Assembly (NCBI GenBank): GCA_047722935.1
Contig: JBDNZS010000012.1
Span: 1-61,146, forward strand
DNA: 61,146 nt
Direction: 5' to 3'
Source: Ethanoligenens sp047722935
GTDB lineage: Bacteria; Bacillota; Clostridia; Oscillospirales; Ethanoligenentaceae
Shown: piece by piece, positions 1 through 8,670 of the stretch
Numbering within the stretch: the first letter of the stretch is position 1
Layout: the number at the start of each line of letters is the position of its first letter
Position numbers and translations under genes: made by a program
Notes under the pieces: model-generated
Databases searched by the model: none
Seen by the model: only the letters and a program-made list of their open reading frames with translations
Told to the model about the DNA's origin: nothing

Positions 1-68
1 ATGGTATCTTATATTTTACTTTTAAATGTACGCGTTTTGTTGTAGAATAAGATATGGGAAGCGATTGG

Positions 69-983
69 ATGAAGAAAAAAATGGGAATCAAGATCGCGGT
101 GGGGCTTGCCATCACGACCGTTATGATTTATATGGCAGCGCGTGCGCTTGGCGGATTTGATCCGCGTATGCTGTTCAGCAGCAATGTCAATTGGTGGCTT
201 TTTTTGTCTGCCGTCTTGTTGTTTGTCGGCGGGCAATTTTTTCGTGTATTTGTATATCCATATGGGATTGACCGCAAACTGTCGTTTGGAATCTCGTGCC
301 GTATTGTGTTGGTGGGAAATATGGCAAATCTGCTCCTGCCGCTGCGTGCGGGCGAGGGCCTGCGGTTTGCGTTCTTTCCACCGCGCTACAGTGCGCCCAG
401 ACGTACCCGTTTGCTGATGATGCCGGGCGGTACGGATGTGGTCGTGATCTTGCTGCTGTCCATGTTGGCCGTGCCGCTTGCCGCCGGCAATATGCATCCC
501 AGCACGGTGCATATGCTGAAAATGGCTGGCATCATTCTTGCGGTTTTAGCCGTCGCGGTGGTTGTGGTGGGTCTTCTGGTCGGTCGGTTTCGCCGCATGA
601 TCCACCGGTATTTCACATTGGGGTTTGTGCGGACGGTTGGGTGGGTTTTTTGCTCCTGGGTGCTGCTGCTTATTTCCAGCTGGGTCGGATTGCTGGCATT
701 CCAGCTTCCGCCTGCTGAGGCGATACGAATGGCGTTCGCTGTTTTTGCTACATCGAATATTATCATGTTTATCCCATCCAGCCCCGGCGGTTTGGGCGTG
801 TTTGAATATGCTGTGGTGCTGTCGCTCCATTTCTTTGGTGTGCCGGAGCCAACTGCCATTCCAATTGCCTTGCTTCTGCATTTGGTGCAATATGCCGCGC
901 TGCTGCCGCTTGGAACTGTTGCATATCTTACAGGTCTGCATTTGCAGCGCCATGCTGCGACCGCTCTGCACAAGAGCGTATAA
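69..983 (+). CDS. Flippase-like (LPG synthase TM domain, UPF0104) membrane protein
   Basis: An integral membrane protein of about 304 residues made almost entirely of hydrophobic segments. The stretch NMANLLLPLRAGEGLR and a later SSPGGLGVFE stretch are typical of the lysylphosphatidylglycerol synthase transmembrane/UPF0104 family. Members act as lipid flippases or as membrane parts of lipid-modifying enzymes. There is no soluble aminoacyl-transferase domain here, so a full MprF is not encoded, although a DUF2156 protein lies 2.5 kb downstream. The start at 69 is preferred because GGGAAG at 57-62 is correctly spaced; an ATG at 54 is also in frame but lacks an RBS. Substrate unknown. Confidence 0.75.
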   Translation: MKKKMGIKIAVGLAITTVMIYMAARALGGFDPRMLFSSNVNWWLFLSAVLLFVGGQFFRVFVYPYGIDRKLSFGISCRIVLVGNMANLLLPLRAGEGLRFAFFPPRYSAPRRTRLLMMPGGTDVVVILLLSMLAVPLAAGNMHPSTVHMLKMAGIILAVLAVAVVVVGLLVGRFRRMIHRYFTLGFVRTVGWVFCSWVLLLISSWVGLLAFQLPPAEAIRMAFAVFATSNIIMFIPSSPGGLGVFEYAVVLSLHFFGVPEPTAIPIALLLHLVQYAALLPLGTVAYLTGLHLQRHAATALHKSV

Positions 984-987
984 CGTC

Positions 988-1016
988 TTGCAATATCTGC
1001 CGCGCAACGATATAAT
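988..1016 (+). promoter_or_regulatory. Probable sigma-A promoter for the tagA-like gene
   Basis: TTGCAA at 988-993 and a perfect TATAAT at 1011-1016 are separated by 17 bp. This lies just after the flippase gene and about 110 bp before the next start codon, so it would drive the glycosyltransferase gene and perhaps thyX. Confidence 0.6.
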
Positions 1017-1129
1017 AATGGAAGAAATTGCGGCCTTTGTTTTTGGTTGCATATAAATGCCGCGCAATCGCCATTGAACCCGAAAAAGCCGTGCTTTTTT
1101 GGAGGAGGCGCGGCAATGGGAGGGTTGAA

Positions 1130-1864
1130 ATGCCCGGAGTAAATGTGCTTGGCATCACCTATGAGAACGTGACGCTCGACGAGGCGCTGCGCGATGTGCT
1201 TGCTTTCACACAAGCGGACGGCACTGCTTATGTGGTCACGCCTAACCCTGAAATATCAGAGGCTTGTGTGGCAGACAAGCGTTTGGCACACGCGGTTGCG
1301 GAAGCAGATTATGTGGTGCCGGACGGCATCGGTATCATCATGGCGGCAAGAATCTGCGGGACGCCGCTCAAGGAACGCGTCGGCGGATTCGATTTGGCCA
1401 CTGCGCTTCTGCCGGAACTGGAGCGGCGCGGGCTGCGCTTGTTTTTATTGGGCGCAAAGCCTGGCGTGGCGGAGCAGGCGGCACAGAATCTGCGCGGCCG
1501 TTTTCCGGCACTGCGGATTACCGGGGTGCATGACGGCTACTTTCAGGAAGACGACGAAGCAGTAGCGGCTGTCAATGCCGCGGGTGCGGATGTTGTTTTT
1601 GTGGCGCTTGGCTTTCCTAGACAGGAATATTTCATGCATGACAACCGTGAGGCATTGCAGGCACATGTGTTGCTTGGACTTGGCGGCGGTCTTGATGTTT
1701 TTGCCGGAATTGCAAAACGTGCGCCGGCTTTTTTTATTCGGATGAATCTGGAATGGTTTTATCGTTTGCTCTGCCAGCCATGGCGTTTTGTGCGGATGCT
1801 CAAGCTGCCCAAATATCTTTTTCGCGCCATCGGCACACGCGTTTTTAAAAGAAACGCCGTGTAA
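1130..1864 (+). CDS. WecG/TagA/CpsF family glycosyltransferase
   Basis: A protein of 244 residues, the usual length for WecG/TagA enzymes, which transfer N-acetylmannosamine(uronate) or a related sugar to an undecaprenyl-linked acceptor in teichoic acid or surface polysaccharide synthesis. The motif TPNPEI near residue 32, the PDGIGI segment and FVALGFPRQE are family hallmarks. The ATG at 1130 is chosen because GGGAGGG lies at 1118-1124; the open frame extends upstream to 1028 without an RBS. It is preceded by a good promoter at 988-1016. The exact sugar cannot be told from sequence. Confidence 0.88.
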   Translation: MPGVNVLGITYENVTLDEALRDVLAFTQADGTAYVVTPNPEISEACVADKRLAHAVAEADYVVPDGIGIIMAARICGTPLKERVGGFDLATALLPELERRGLRLFLLGAKPGVAEQAAQNLRGRFPALRITGVHDGYFQEDDEAVAAVNAAGADVVFVALGFPRQEYFMHDNREALQAHVLLGLGGGLDVFAGIAKRAPAFFIRMNLEWFYRLLCQPWRFVRMLKLPKYLFRAIGTRVFKRNAV

Positions 1865-1899
1865 AAAGGTATTTGTAAATATAAGGAGAAAGAAACATC

Positions 1900-2679
1900 A
1901 TGAAGGTCGAACTGTTGGCTTATACCCCCATGCCGGAAAAACTGACGGCGGCGGCAGCCAAGCTCTGTTATTCGCCCAGCACCATCGAACATATTTTAGA
2001 CGGCCTTGATGAGGAGAAAACGGCCTCTTATGTGGATATGATTGCCAGCCTTGGACATGAGAGCGTTGTGGAGCACGCCAATTTTACATTTGGTCTGCAA
2101 GGCGTGTCGCGTTCTCTTCTTGCGCAGATTACCCGACACCGCATCGCGTCTTTCAGCGTGCAAAGCCAGCGCTATGTACGGGAGGGCGCGTTTTCGTATG
2201 TGATTCCGCCGGAGATCGAGCAGGTGCCGGAAGCCAAAGCCGAATTCCTTTGCGCCATGGAAGAAGTGCAGGCGCATTACACCAAATTATCCGCCATACT
2301 CAAGGAGCGGAGTTTGCGTGAAAATGTGCAAATGGGGATGAGTGAGAAGCAAGCGACTTCTCAAGCGGAAAAGTCCGCCATTGAAGATGCCCGTTTTGTA
2401 TTGCCGAATGCTTGTGAAACCAAAATGATTTTCACGATGAATGCGCGCAGCCTGCGAAATTTCTTCGCTCTGCGCTGTTGTGAACGTGCGCAGTGGGAGA
2501 TTCGCGCGGTCGCGTGGGAGATGTTGGGGCTTTGCTTGAACGTGGCACCGCATTTGTTTGCCACTGCCGGGCCGGGCTGTGTGCGCGGCGGATGCACTGA
2601 AGGAAAAATGACCTGCGGGCGAGCTGATGAGGTGCGCGCACGGGCAAAAGCGTTGCGGTGCGAGGGGCAAAGCAAGTGA
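1900..2679 (+). CDS. thyX: FAD-dependent thymidylate synthase ThyX
   Basis: Flavin-dependent thymidylate synthase, which methylates dUMP to dTMP using methylene-THF and NADPH. The diagnostic ThyX motif RHRxxS...QSQRY begins at residues 79-81, and the C-terminal half has the conserved region around RSLRNFFALR. Length (259 aa) is normal. RBS AAGGAGA lies about 12 bp upstream of the ATG. The next gene, a guanylate kinase homologue, follows within 45 bp, suggesting a nucleotide-metabolism pair. Confidence 0.95.
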   Translation: MKVELLAYTPMPEKLTAAAAKLCYSPSTIEHILDGLDEEKTASYVDMIASLGHESVVEHANFTFGLQGVSRSLLAQITRHRIASFSVQSQRYVREGAFSYVIPPEIEQVPEAKAEFLCAMEEVQAHYTKLSAILKERSLRENVQMGMSEKQATSQAEKSAIEDARFVLPNACETKMIFTMNARSLRNFFALRCCERAQWEIRAVAWEMLGLCLNVAPHLFATAGPGCVRGGCTEGKMTCGRADEVRARAKALRCEGQSK

Positions 2680-2723
2680 GTCACGTTTGTTTGGAAAACC
2701 ATGAGAGTATGCGGTGTGACACA

Positions 2724-3347
2724 ATGGGAAAACTGTTCTGTTTGTTGGGAAAAAGCGGTACGGGCAAGGATACGGTCTTTCGTGCGCTAGCGGATCAGCA
2801 ATCGTTGAACCTGCGTCTTGTCGTTGGCTATACCACGCGTCCGCGGCGAGAGTTTGAGATTGAGGGCGTAGAGTACCATTTTGTTTCGGAAACCGCTTTT
2901 GCCGCATTGCGGGAGGCCGGGAAGATTATTGAAGAGCGCTGTTACCAAACCATGCACGGGGTTTGGCGGTATGCTACGGTGGATGACGGCAGCGTCGATC
3001 TTTCCACAGGGCAGTACCTTATGATTGCCACGCCTGAGGCAATCGACAGTTTGCGCGCGCACTTTGGAGGCACAGCGGTGGTGCCGCTGTATCTTGAAGT
3101 GGAGGATGGTTTGCGACTCAGACGCATGCTCCGGCGTGAGGGCAGGCGTGAGGCGCCGGATTACCGCGAGGTCTGCCGGCGCTTTCTTGCGGACGAGCAG
3201 GATTTTGACCGTGATGTGCTTTTGCAGCACGGTATCAGCAAAGGAATTTCCAATCGGCGCCTGCAAGATTGTGTGACGCAAATCACCGAGATTATCGTGC
3301 AGTCTTCTGCCCCCACAGACGTAACAGGACGCATAATTGAGGGCTGA
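2724..3347 (+). CDS. Guanylate kinase-like protein
   Basis: A 207-residue P-loop kinase of the guanylate kinase family, expected to phosphorylate GMP to GDP. The Walker A motif GKSGTGKDT is at residues 9-17, followed by YTTRPRREFEIEGVEYHFVS, the GMP-binding block of Gmk. The P-loop ends in KDT rather than the more common KST, and the C-terminal half is divergent, so it may be a paralogue rather than the essential Gmk. The ATG at 2724 is preferred from the homology start; in-frame ATGs at 2658 and 2709 would lengthen the N-terminus. RBS is weak. Confidence 0.8.
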   Translation: MGKLFCLLGKSGTGKDTVFRALADQQSLNLRLVVGYTTRPRREFEIEGVEYHFVSETAFAALREAGKIIEERCYQTMHGVWRYATVDDGSVDLSTGQYLMIATPEAIDSLRAHFGGTAVVPLYLEVEDGLRLRRMLRREGRREAPDYREVCRRFLADEQDFDRDVLLQHGISKGISNRRLQDCVTQITEIIVQSSAPTDVTGRIIEG

Positions 3348-3447
3348 TGCGTGATTGTTAGAAATGTGCGGAGATCGGGCTACATGACTGCCCCAGCGGC
3401 AGGGCAAGGGAATAAACCGGGGCGAGAACCATTTTTGGAGGATGTTT

Positions 3448-4350
3448 ATGATTGATTTTCACGCGCCGGAGCTTTCGGACAAAACCCGCGTAGACGCTGC
3501 TTTTTTAACGGGGAATTGTCGGTCGGATGATTATTGTTTTGGAAATATTTATATATGGCGCGCATTCTACAAAACGCGTATCGCCTTTTGGGACGATATG
3601 CCGTTGATCGCGTTCGACGATGGACCAAACGGTGCGGCGCGTTACCTTTTTCCACTGGGTGACGGCAATGTAAAAGAGGCACTTCAAGCGCTCGCGCGCG
3701 AGCCGGATGCCCGCCGCCCGTTTACATTGGCGGGCGTGACCGAGGATATGAAAAAACAACTGGAGGAACTGTTTCCCGGACGGTTTTCGTTCCAGTTGAA
3801 TCGCGAGCAATCAGATTATGTCTATAGTGTGGAAGCCCTTACTAACCTTGCCGGACGGAAATATCATGGCAAGCGCAACCATTTGGCCCGATTTAAACGG
3901 AAAGACTGGGAATACGAGGTAATCACCCCTCAAAACATCGAGGTGTGCGACAAGTTCAATGATGAATGGTGCGCTGTCAACGACTATCAGAATTCTCCTG
4001 CACTGTTGGCGGAATATAAAGCGGTCAAGGAGGCTTTTGCAAGTTTTGAGAAACTCGGATTTGCGGGGGGGCTGCTCCGGCAGGAGGGGAGACCTGTTGC
4101 GTTCACCATTGGTGAGCCGATCTGTAAAGATACCTACGGTATCCATATTGAGAAAGCCTTTGCGGATGTCGAAGGTGCATACGCCGCCATTAACCGTGAA
4201 TTTTTGGCGGCGTCCTGTGCGGCGTACACGTATGTCAACCGTGAGGAGGACGTAGGGGACGAGGGCCTGCGGAAAGCGAAACTTTCTTATCATCCGGTGG
4301 AGCTGTTGGATAAATACACAGCGACGCTGACAGGGGGGGAGACGCTGTGA
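3448..4350 (+). CDS. DUF2156 (phosphatidylglycerol lysyltransferase C-domain-like) protein
   Basis: A 300-residue soluble protein resembling the DUF2156 fold, a double GNAT-like domain related to the catalytic part of MprF. Recognisable blocks are the N-terminal DDYCFGNIYIW and the central GRKYHGKRNHLARF. The RBS GGAGG at 3437-3441 fits the ATG at 3448 and is too close for the ATG at 3442. The stop overlaps the GTG start of the following GNAT gene by 4 bp, so the two are translationally coupled. Biochemical function is not known; members are often annotated as phosphatidylglycerol lysyltransferase domain proteins. Confidence 0.8.
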   Translation: MIDFHAPELSDKTRVDAAFLTGNCRSDDYCFGNIYIWRAFYKTRIAFWDDMPLIAFDDGPNGAARYLFPLGDGNVKEALQALAREPDARRPFTLAGVTEDMKKQLEELFPGRFSFQLNREQSDYVYSVEALTNLAGRKYHGKRNHLARFKRKDWEYEVITPQNIEVCDKFNDEWCAVNDYQNSPALLAEYKAVKEAFASFEKLGFAGGLLRQEGRPVAFTIGEPICKDTYGIHIEKAFADVEGAYAAINREFLAASCAAYTYVNREEDVGDEGLRKAKLSYHPVELLDKYTATLTGGETL

Positions 4351-5180
4351 TTGAGATAGCATCCGCGACCGATAGTCATGCCGTCCAAAGGATATGGAAA
4401 ACCTGTTTTGGGGATACGGATACATATATCCGCTTTTTTGTAAAGACACATTTAAGTGCGGGGCGCTGCCTGGTAAGCAAAGAAGGCGGGCGTGCTGTTT
4501 CTATGCTGTTTCTTTTGCCTTCCCTCTGTGTATACGGCGGGGAAGAACGGGTGGTGCAGTATGTGTATGCGGCGGCGACTTTGCCGCAGTTCCGCCGTCA
4601 GGGGCTGATGGAGGGACTGCTCACCCGCGCACACGAAATCGCGGCGGAACAGAAAATGCTGTTCACCTGCCTGAAACCTGCGACCGAGGCCCTCTACCGG
4701 TATTATGGTAAACTTGGATACCGGACAACTTTTCATGTTACGCACAAAATCATACCGGCTGCTTTGGGGGAAACGGATACGCGGCCGTTCGTTTTTTCAC
4801 CTGCCGATAGCGATGCGGTCTATGAAAAACGGATGCAGACCTTTTCGACCGGTTTGTTGTGGGGGCGCGAACTGTTTGATTTTGTCCTGCGTGAATGGAA
4901 AATGGAAAAAGGGGATTGCCTTGCTTTCCCAGGTGGGTATTGCCTGGCACGTCAGGACGGGCAACGCGTACTGTGCAAAGAAGTCGTGCCGGGACAATGG
5001 CCGCTTTCGACGGTGGCGGCGGCGCTTTGCGCACGCTATGGCTTGCCTGAAACGGAGTTCAGATTGCCATGGGATGGTCTGCCGACGCCGGACGGCGGAA
5101 TGATATGTCCCGTGGATGAGGCGTTCGACGTGGAGGCGTTTGAAGCTGCGCGTCCATATTTCAGTTTAATGCTTGATTGA
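4347..5180 (+). CDS. GNAT family N-acetyltransferase
   Basis: A 277-residue acetyltransferase with the acetyl-CoA binding block VYAAATLPQFRRQGLMEGLL at about residues 73-92, the R/QxxGxG-type signature. A second, less conserved half follows, as in Eis-like or two-domain GNATs. The GTG start at 4347 overlaps the stop of the DUF2156 gene (GTGA). Substrate unknown. Because DUF2156 proteins are themselves GNAT-like, the pair may form a two-enzyme modification unit, but that is inference. Confidence 0.8.
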   Translation: MIEIASATDSHAVQRIWKTCFGDTDTYIRFFVKTHLSAGRCLVSKEGGRAVSMLFLLPSLCVYGGEERVVQYVYAAATLPQFRRQGLMEGLLTRAHEIAAEQKMLFTCLKPATEALYRYYGKLGYRTTFHVTHKIIPAALGETDTRPFVFSPADSDAVYEKRMQTFSTGLLWGRELFDFVLREWKMEKGDCLAFPGGYCLARQDGQRVLCKEVVPGQWPLSTVAAALCARYGLPETEFRLPWDGLPTPDGGMICPVDEAFDVEAFEAARPYFSLMLD

Positions 5181-5204
5181 ATAAATTGATAGGAGGACAT
5201 TGTC

Positions 5205-5741
5205 ATGGTCGTACTGTTTTTAGCAGAAGGTTTTGAAGAAATTGAAGCGCTTGCAACATTGGATATCCTGCGTCGCGGAGACGTGACGGTGAAAACGGTT
5301 GGTGTCTCCGGCAGACAGATAGTGGGCGCGCATGGTGTTACAGTTACAGCGGATATGACTGCTGAGGAGGTCGGCACCGGTGAACTGGAAATGGTGGTTC
5401 TGCCCGGTGGCCCAGGCACGCCCAATCTGGAAGCGAGCACGGTGGTACAACAGTTTGTCGATTATGCAGTACAAAATGACTTATGGTTGGGCGCCATCTG
5501 TGCCGCACCATCCATTTTGGGGCATAAAGGGCTGCTGAAAGGAAAACATGCGGTTTGCTATCCCGGATATGAACCGGAACTTACAGGTGCGACGGTCGGG
5601 CATACCTCTGTTTGTGTGGATGGACGAATCATTACCGGCAATGGCCCGGGAGCGGCGTTTGCATTCGGCTTGGCGCTTGTGGAGGCACTAAGAGGCAAAG
5701 AACAGGCGGAACAAGTGAAAAATGGGATGCAGATCCGTTGA
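5205..5741 (+). CDS. DJ-1/PfpI family protein
   Basis: A 178-residue DJ-1 superfamily protein. The nucleophile elbow GAICAAPSIL puts the reactive cysteine at C99, with the conserved glutamate at the N-terminal EGFEEIE block. Bacterial homologues (YajL/ThiJ-like) act in oxidative-stress protection, in chaperone activity or as glyoxalase/deglycase; the older thiazole kinase label is not supported. RBS AGGAGG precedes the ATG. The next gene starts inside its stop codon (TGATG), so it is coupled to 5-formyl-THF cyclo-ligase. Confidence 0.88.
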   Translation: MVVLFLAEGFEEIEALATLDILRRGDVTVKTVGVSGRQIVGAHGVTVTADMTAEEVGTGELEMVVLPGGPGTPNLEASTVVQQFVDYAVQNDLWLGAICAAPSILGHKGLLKGKHAVCYPGYEPELTGATVGHTSVCVDGRIITGNGPGAAFAFGLALVEALRGKEQAEQVKNGMQIR

Positions 5742-6319
5742 TGAACGCAGCAGACCGCACCAAAAAACAGGCGCTTCGGGGGAGCTTGCAAACGCGGCGC
5801 ACAGCGCTTACACAAGCGCGGCGTGAGCAGATGGATGCCGCTATACGGCAGCAAGTGATATCCTTGCCGGAGTATCGCTCCTGTGATACGTTGTTTTCTT
5901 ATGTATCTGTGCGGGAGGAAGTGGACACCCATGCGCTGATTCGGACAGCGCTGCGGGACGGCAAGCGGGTCGCCGTACCCCGATGTGAAGGAAAACGCAT
6001 GGTGTTTTATGCCATTGATTCGCTGGATGAGCTGCTGCCTGCCCGTTTCGGCTTGTTGGAGCCGCCGGGCGGTGAGCGCGTTTTGCCGGACGTGCATTCG
6101 CTTTGCTTGGTTCCGGGTCTTTCTTTTGACCAAAGCGGTGCGCGTATTGGCTATGGCGGCGGATTTTACGATCGTTTCTTGCCCGACTTTCCGGGTGTTT
6201 CCGTCGGCCTTTGCTATTCCATGCTGATTTCAGATACGCCGTTGCCTACGGAAGCACATGACTGTCGGGTGTTTGTCGTGGTCTCCGACTGTGAAATATG
6301 GAAAATCAATTCCACCTAA
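5741..6319 (+). CDS. 5-formyltetrahydrofolate cyclo-ligase
   Basis: A 192-residue enzyme converting 5-formyl-THF to 5,10-methenyl-THF with ATP. The C-terminal signature RIGYGGGFYDRFL is clear, and the N-terminal KKQALRGSLQTRR block is the usual substrate-binding start. The ATG at 5741 overlaps the DJ-1 stop codon by one base. An upstream in-frame extension to 5612 is not needed. A bidirectional terminator follows at 6418-6441. Confidence 0.92.
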   Translation: MNAADRTKKQALRGSLQTRRTALTQARREQMDAAIRQQVISLPEYRSCDTLFSYVSVREEVDTHALIRTALRDGKRVAVPRCEGKRMVFYAIDSLDELLPARFGLLEPPGGERVLPDVHSLCLVPGLSFDQSGARIGYGGGFYDRFLPDFPGVSVGLCYSMLISDTPLPTEAHDCRVFVVVSDCEIWKINST

Positions 6320-6417
6320 TGGATGAAAACGATTCCAGCCGCTTGTCAACTGACTGCGGAACAGTGTATAATCAAAAGTAATTGCGGGCTTGTCTTGTTT
6401 TAGTGCGTCTAAAAACT

Positions 6418-6441
6418 AAAAAGCCCTCGAAAGGGCTTTTT
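6418..6441. terminator. Bidirectional rho-independent terminator
   Basis: A perfect inverted repeat: AAAAAGCCCT, loop CGAA, AGGGCTTTTT. It ends the cyclo-ligase operon on the plus strand and, read the other way, is followed by further T residues that would end the small minus-strand gene at 6506-6622. Confidence 0.85.
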
Positions 6442-6505
6442 AGCGGATTGTAACGGGCAAATGTTGCCGGGCGGGGCAATCAGGCTGCCTGAAATAACAT
6501 GTATA

Positions 6506-6622
6506 TTAACAATCGCATCTGGTGGGTTTGTCGCAATCCTGCTGATTGCCGCTGAAGATGACGAAGAATAGGACCAACAAAATAATCCATTCGGATTTTA
6601 TGCCGCCGCCAAATAGGTTCAT
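6506..6622 (-). CDS. 38-residue membrane microprotein (YjcZ-like)
   Basis: A very short gene. The ATG at 6622 is preceded by GGAGGTG (complement of 6629-6635), a near-perfect Shine-Dalgarno with 6-7 bp spacing, and the gene ends just before a bidirectional terminator. The 38-residue product has a glycine-rich start (MNLFGGG), one strongly hydrophobic segment (about residues 11-24), and a polar tail with three cysteines (QDCDKPTRCDC). This layout resembles small YjcZ-type or spore-associated membrane proteins of Firmicutes. Function unknown; it sits divergently from mltG. Confidence 0.65.
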   Translation of the reverse strand: MNLFGGGIKSEWIILLVLFFVIFSGNQQDCDKPTRCDC

Positions 6623-6748
6623 ACCATTCACCTCCATGTATATTTGTTTCAGTATATGCATACGTGACTGGCGGTGTGCATTCATCACTTGTAGACTGTA
6701 ACAGTAAGATATGCCGTATAACACCGATATAGATTGAGGAAGATAACA

Positions 6749-8134
6749 GTGTCAAATCAAAAAGATGAAAAAAACAAATCACAGCAGTCTTCAGAGGGGC
6801 CGGAAGAGCAACCGGATCAAACGCCGAAAGCAAACGACAACCCGGAACAGTCTGCCACGCCTGCGTCGAACGATGGTGCGAAAACAGAAAATGCAAATCA
6901 GCAGGAACCGGAATCTTTACCAGATACAACGGAAAAAAAGCCGTTTCATTTTAATACGCCTATTGAAGAATTGTACGATGCCGCCGACAACAAGCAGACG
7001 GATGACGGGGAGGACGGCGAATCTACAGAGCAGGAGGAACCCGCTCTGAACAAGCGCCGAAAACTCCTGCACCGTCTTTTGTATGTGACGATGCTGATTG
7101 TGGTATCTGTTTTGATTGCCACTGTAGTGCTCTCGGTCTTTGCTGACCGGTACGGCCTTGGCAAACCGGATCAAAAAGTGGATGTGACCATTCCGCGCGG
7201 TGCGACCGCCGGAACGATTGCAGAGGTCTTGAAAAAGAGCGGCGTTATCAGCAATGAAATAGGGTTTCGCCTCTTTGTTCGCCAAAACAAAATCAGTGGG
7301 TTTCAAGCTGGTGTCTATACCGTCAACCCGTCGCAGGGGTATGAGGAAATTATATCTGTTCTGCGTGACCCCGACCAGAATAAAAACAACTTGACTGTCA
7401 CGATTCCGGAAGGGCAGACGTTACAGCAGGTCGCCGATCTTCTCAATAAAAAAGGCGTATGCACCCAGCAGGATTTTTTGAACGCGCTGGATGCAGGCGG
7501 CTTTACATTTCCCTTGGGTGCAAAGATACCCAGCGATCCCAACCGGTATTATAAGTACGAAGGATATTTGTATCCCGATACCTATACGCTTCTAAAAGAT
7601 TCTTCGGGCAAAACGGCGGCACAGAAGATGTTCTCCAATTTTTCTGCTAAGTTTACGCCCGATATGGTGCAAAAGGCCCAGCAGCAAGGGATGACCGTCG
7701 ACCAGATTGTCACGCTCGCTTCCATCATCCAAAAAGAAGCGGCAAGCAAGACGGTGATGGCAGATGTATCTTCTGCCTTTTATAACCGCTTGCGTACAGG
7801 CGTGAACGGGAAAAAATTACTTCAGTCCGACGCGACGGTGCTTTATGCCAAACGTGACTTGACGGCCGCGCTCAACTCATCGGATGCGGCGTTGGATTCA
7901 CACTACAATACCTACCGGTATGAGGGGCTGCCGCCTGGGCCAATTTGCAATCCGGGAATGGATGCCATTCAGGCGGCACTTAATCCCAATAGTACCAATT
8001 ATCTGTATTTTGTCAGCGATGCGAATGGAAATTATTACTTTGCCAGTAATTTTGCCGACCATGTCAAAAATGTAAAAAAGGCCGCAAAAGCCGGAACCCC
8101 CCAGGCAACGGGAGATTTGAGCAGCGGGCAGTGA
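6749..8134 (+). CDS. mltG: Endolytic transglycosylase MltG
   Basis: A 461-residue cell-wall enzyme that cleaves nascent glycan strands and acts as a terminase of peptidoglycan synthesis. It has a long, acidic, Gln/Glu/Asn-rich cytoplasmic tail (about residues 1-110), one transmembrane segment (VTMLIVVSVLIATVVLSVF), a LysM-like/YceG region, and the catalytic block ASIIQKEA with the active-site glutamate. The GTG at 6749 is preferred, with GAGGAAG 6-7 bp upstream; a TTG at 6734 overlaps that RBS. The unusually long, low-complexity N-terminal tail is common in Clostridia. Confidence 0.92.
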   Translation: MSNQKDEKNKSQQSSEGPEEQPDQTPKANDNPEQSATPASNDGAKTENANQQEPESLPDTTEKKPFHFNTPIEELYDAADNKQTDDGEDGESTEQEEPALNKRRKLLHRLLYVTMLIVVSVLIATVVLSVFADRYGLGKPDQKVDVTIPRGATAGTIAEVLKKSGVISNEIGFRLFVRQNKISGFQAGVYTVNPSQGYEEIISVLRDPDQNKNNLTVTIPEGQTLQQVADLLNKKGVCTQQDFLNALDAGGFTFPLGAKIPSDPNRYYKYEGYLYPDTYTLLKDSSGKTAAQKMFSNFSAKFTPDMVQKAQQQGMTVDQIVTLASIIQKEAASKTVMADVSSAFYNRLRTGVNGKKLLQSDATVLYAKRDLTAALNSSDAALDSHYNTYRYEGLPPGPICNPGMDAIQAALNPNSTNYLYFVSDANGNYYFASNFADHVKNVKKAAKAGTPQATGDLSSGQ

Positions 8135-8176
8135 TATTTTGCAAAAAATAACGCGGAAACGAATGGAGCGGGTCAT

Positions 8177-8632
8177 ATGAATTTGACTTTTGTATTTTTA
8201 AAACCGGATGCCTTATCGCGTGGACTGGTATATACGGTGATGAATTATTTTTTTCACGCGGGAATTACTGTGCGTGCGGTGGATATCCAGACGGTGAAAC
8301 CGGAAATTATTTGTGCACATTACGCTGAACACATCCAAAAATATGGAGCAGATTTCAAAAGACAAACATTGGACATGTTTGAGGGAAAACAGGTAATGCC
8401 GGCGATTTTGGAGGGCAAAGAGACGGTCGTGGAAGATGTGCGTGCAATCGTGGGTGCGACGCAGCCGGCCAAAGCGGAAAAAGGTACGATTCGGGGCGAT
8501 TTGGGATTGGGAGATTCCTATGAGATTTCCGTGCCGGAAGGTCGTTTGGTACGAAATTTAATCCATGCGTCGGATGCCAAGGAAGCTGTGCGCGCGGAGG
8601 CAGGACTCTGGCTGCCGCAATTTTCTTTTTAA
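8177..8632 (+). CDS. ndk: Nucleoside-diphosphate kinase
   Basis: A 151-residue Ndk homologue that would equilibrate NTP and NDP pools through a phosphohistidine. KPDALSRGLV at the N-terminus, GATQPAKAEKGTIRGDLG in the middle and the active-site block RNLIHASDA (histidine nucleophile) are all present. It is more divergent than most bacterial Ndk proteins (FVFLKPDA, HASDA rather than HGSDS) but keeps the catalytic residues. The RBS GGAGCGGG is upstream of the ATG. Confidence 0.88.
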   Translation: MNLTFVFLKPDALSRGLVYTVMNYFFHAGITVRAVDIQTVKPEIICAHYAEHIQKYGADFKRQTLDMFEGKQVMPAILEGKETVVEDVRAIVGATQPAKAEKGTIRGDLGLGDSYEISVPEGRLVRNLIHASDAKEAVRAEAGLWLPQFSF

Positions 8633-8670
8633 GAAGCGGAGCACCTGCGCCTTACAGAGAAGGGGTTTTC

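Noticed and set aside
386..1213. 275-codon minus-strand open frame opposite the flippase gene
   Set aside because: Low-complexity, no RBS, and conflicts with two well-supported plus-strand genes and a promoter.
6480..6929. 149-codon minus-strand frame across the small gene and mltG start
   Set aside because: A different frame from the 38-residue gene, with no RBS and running through the mltG promoter region.
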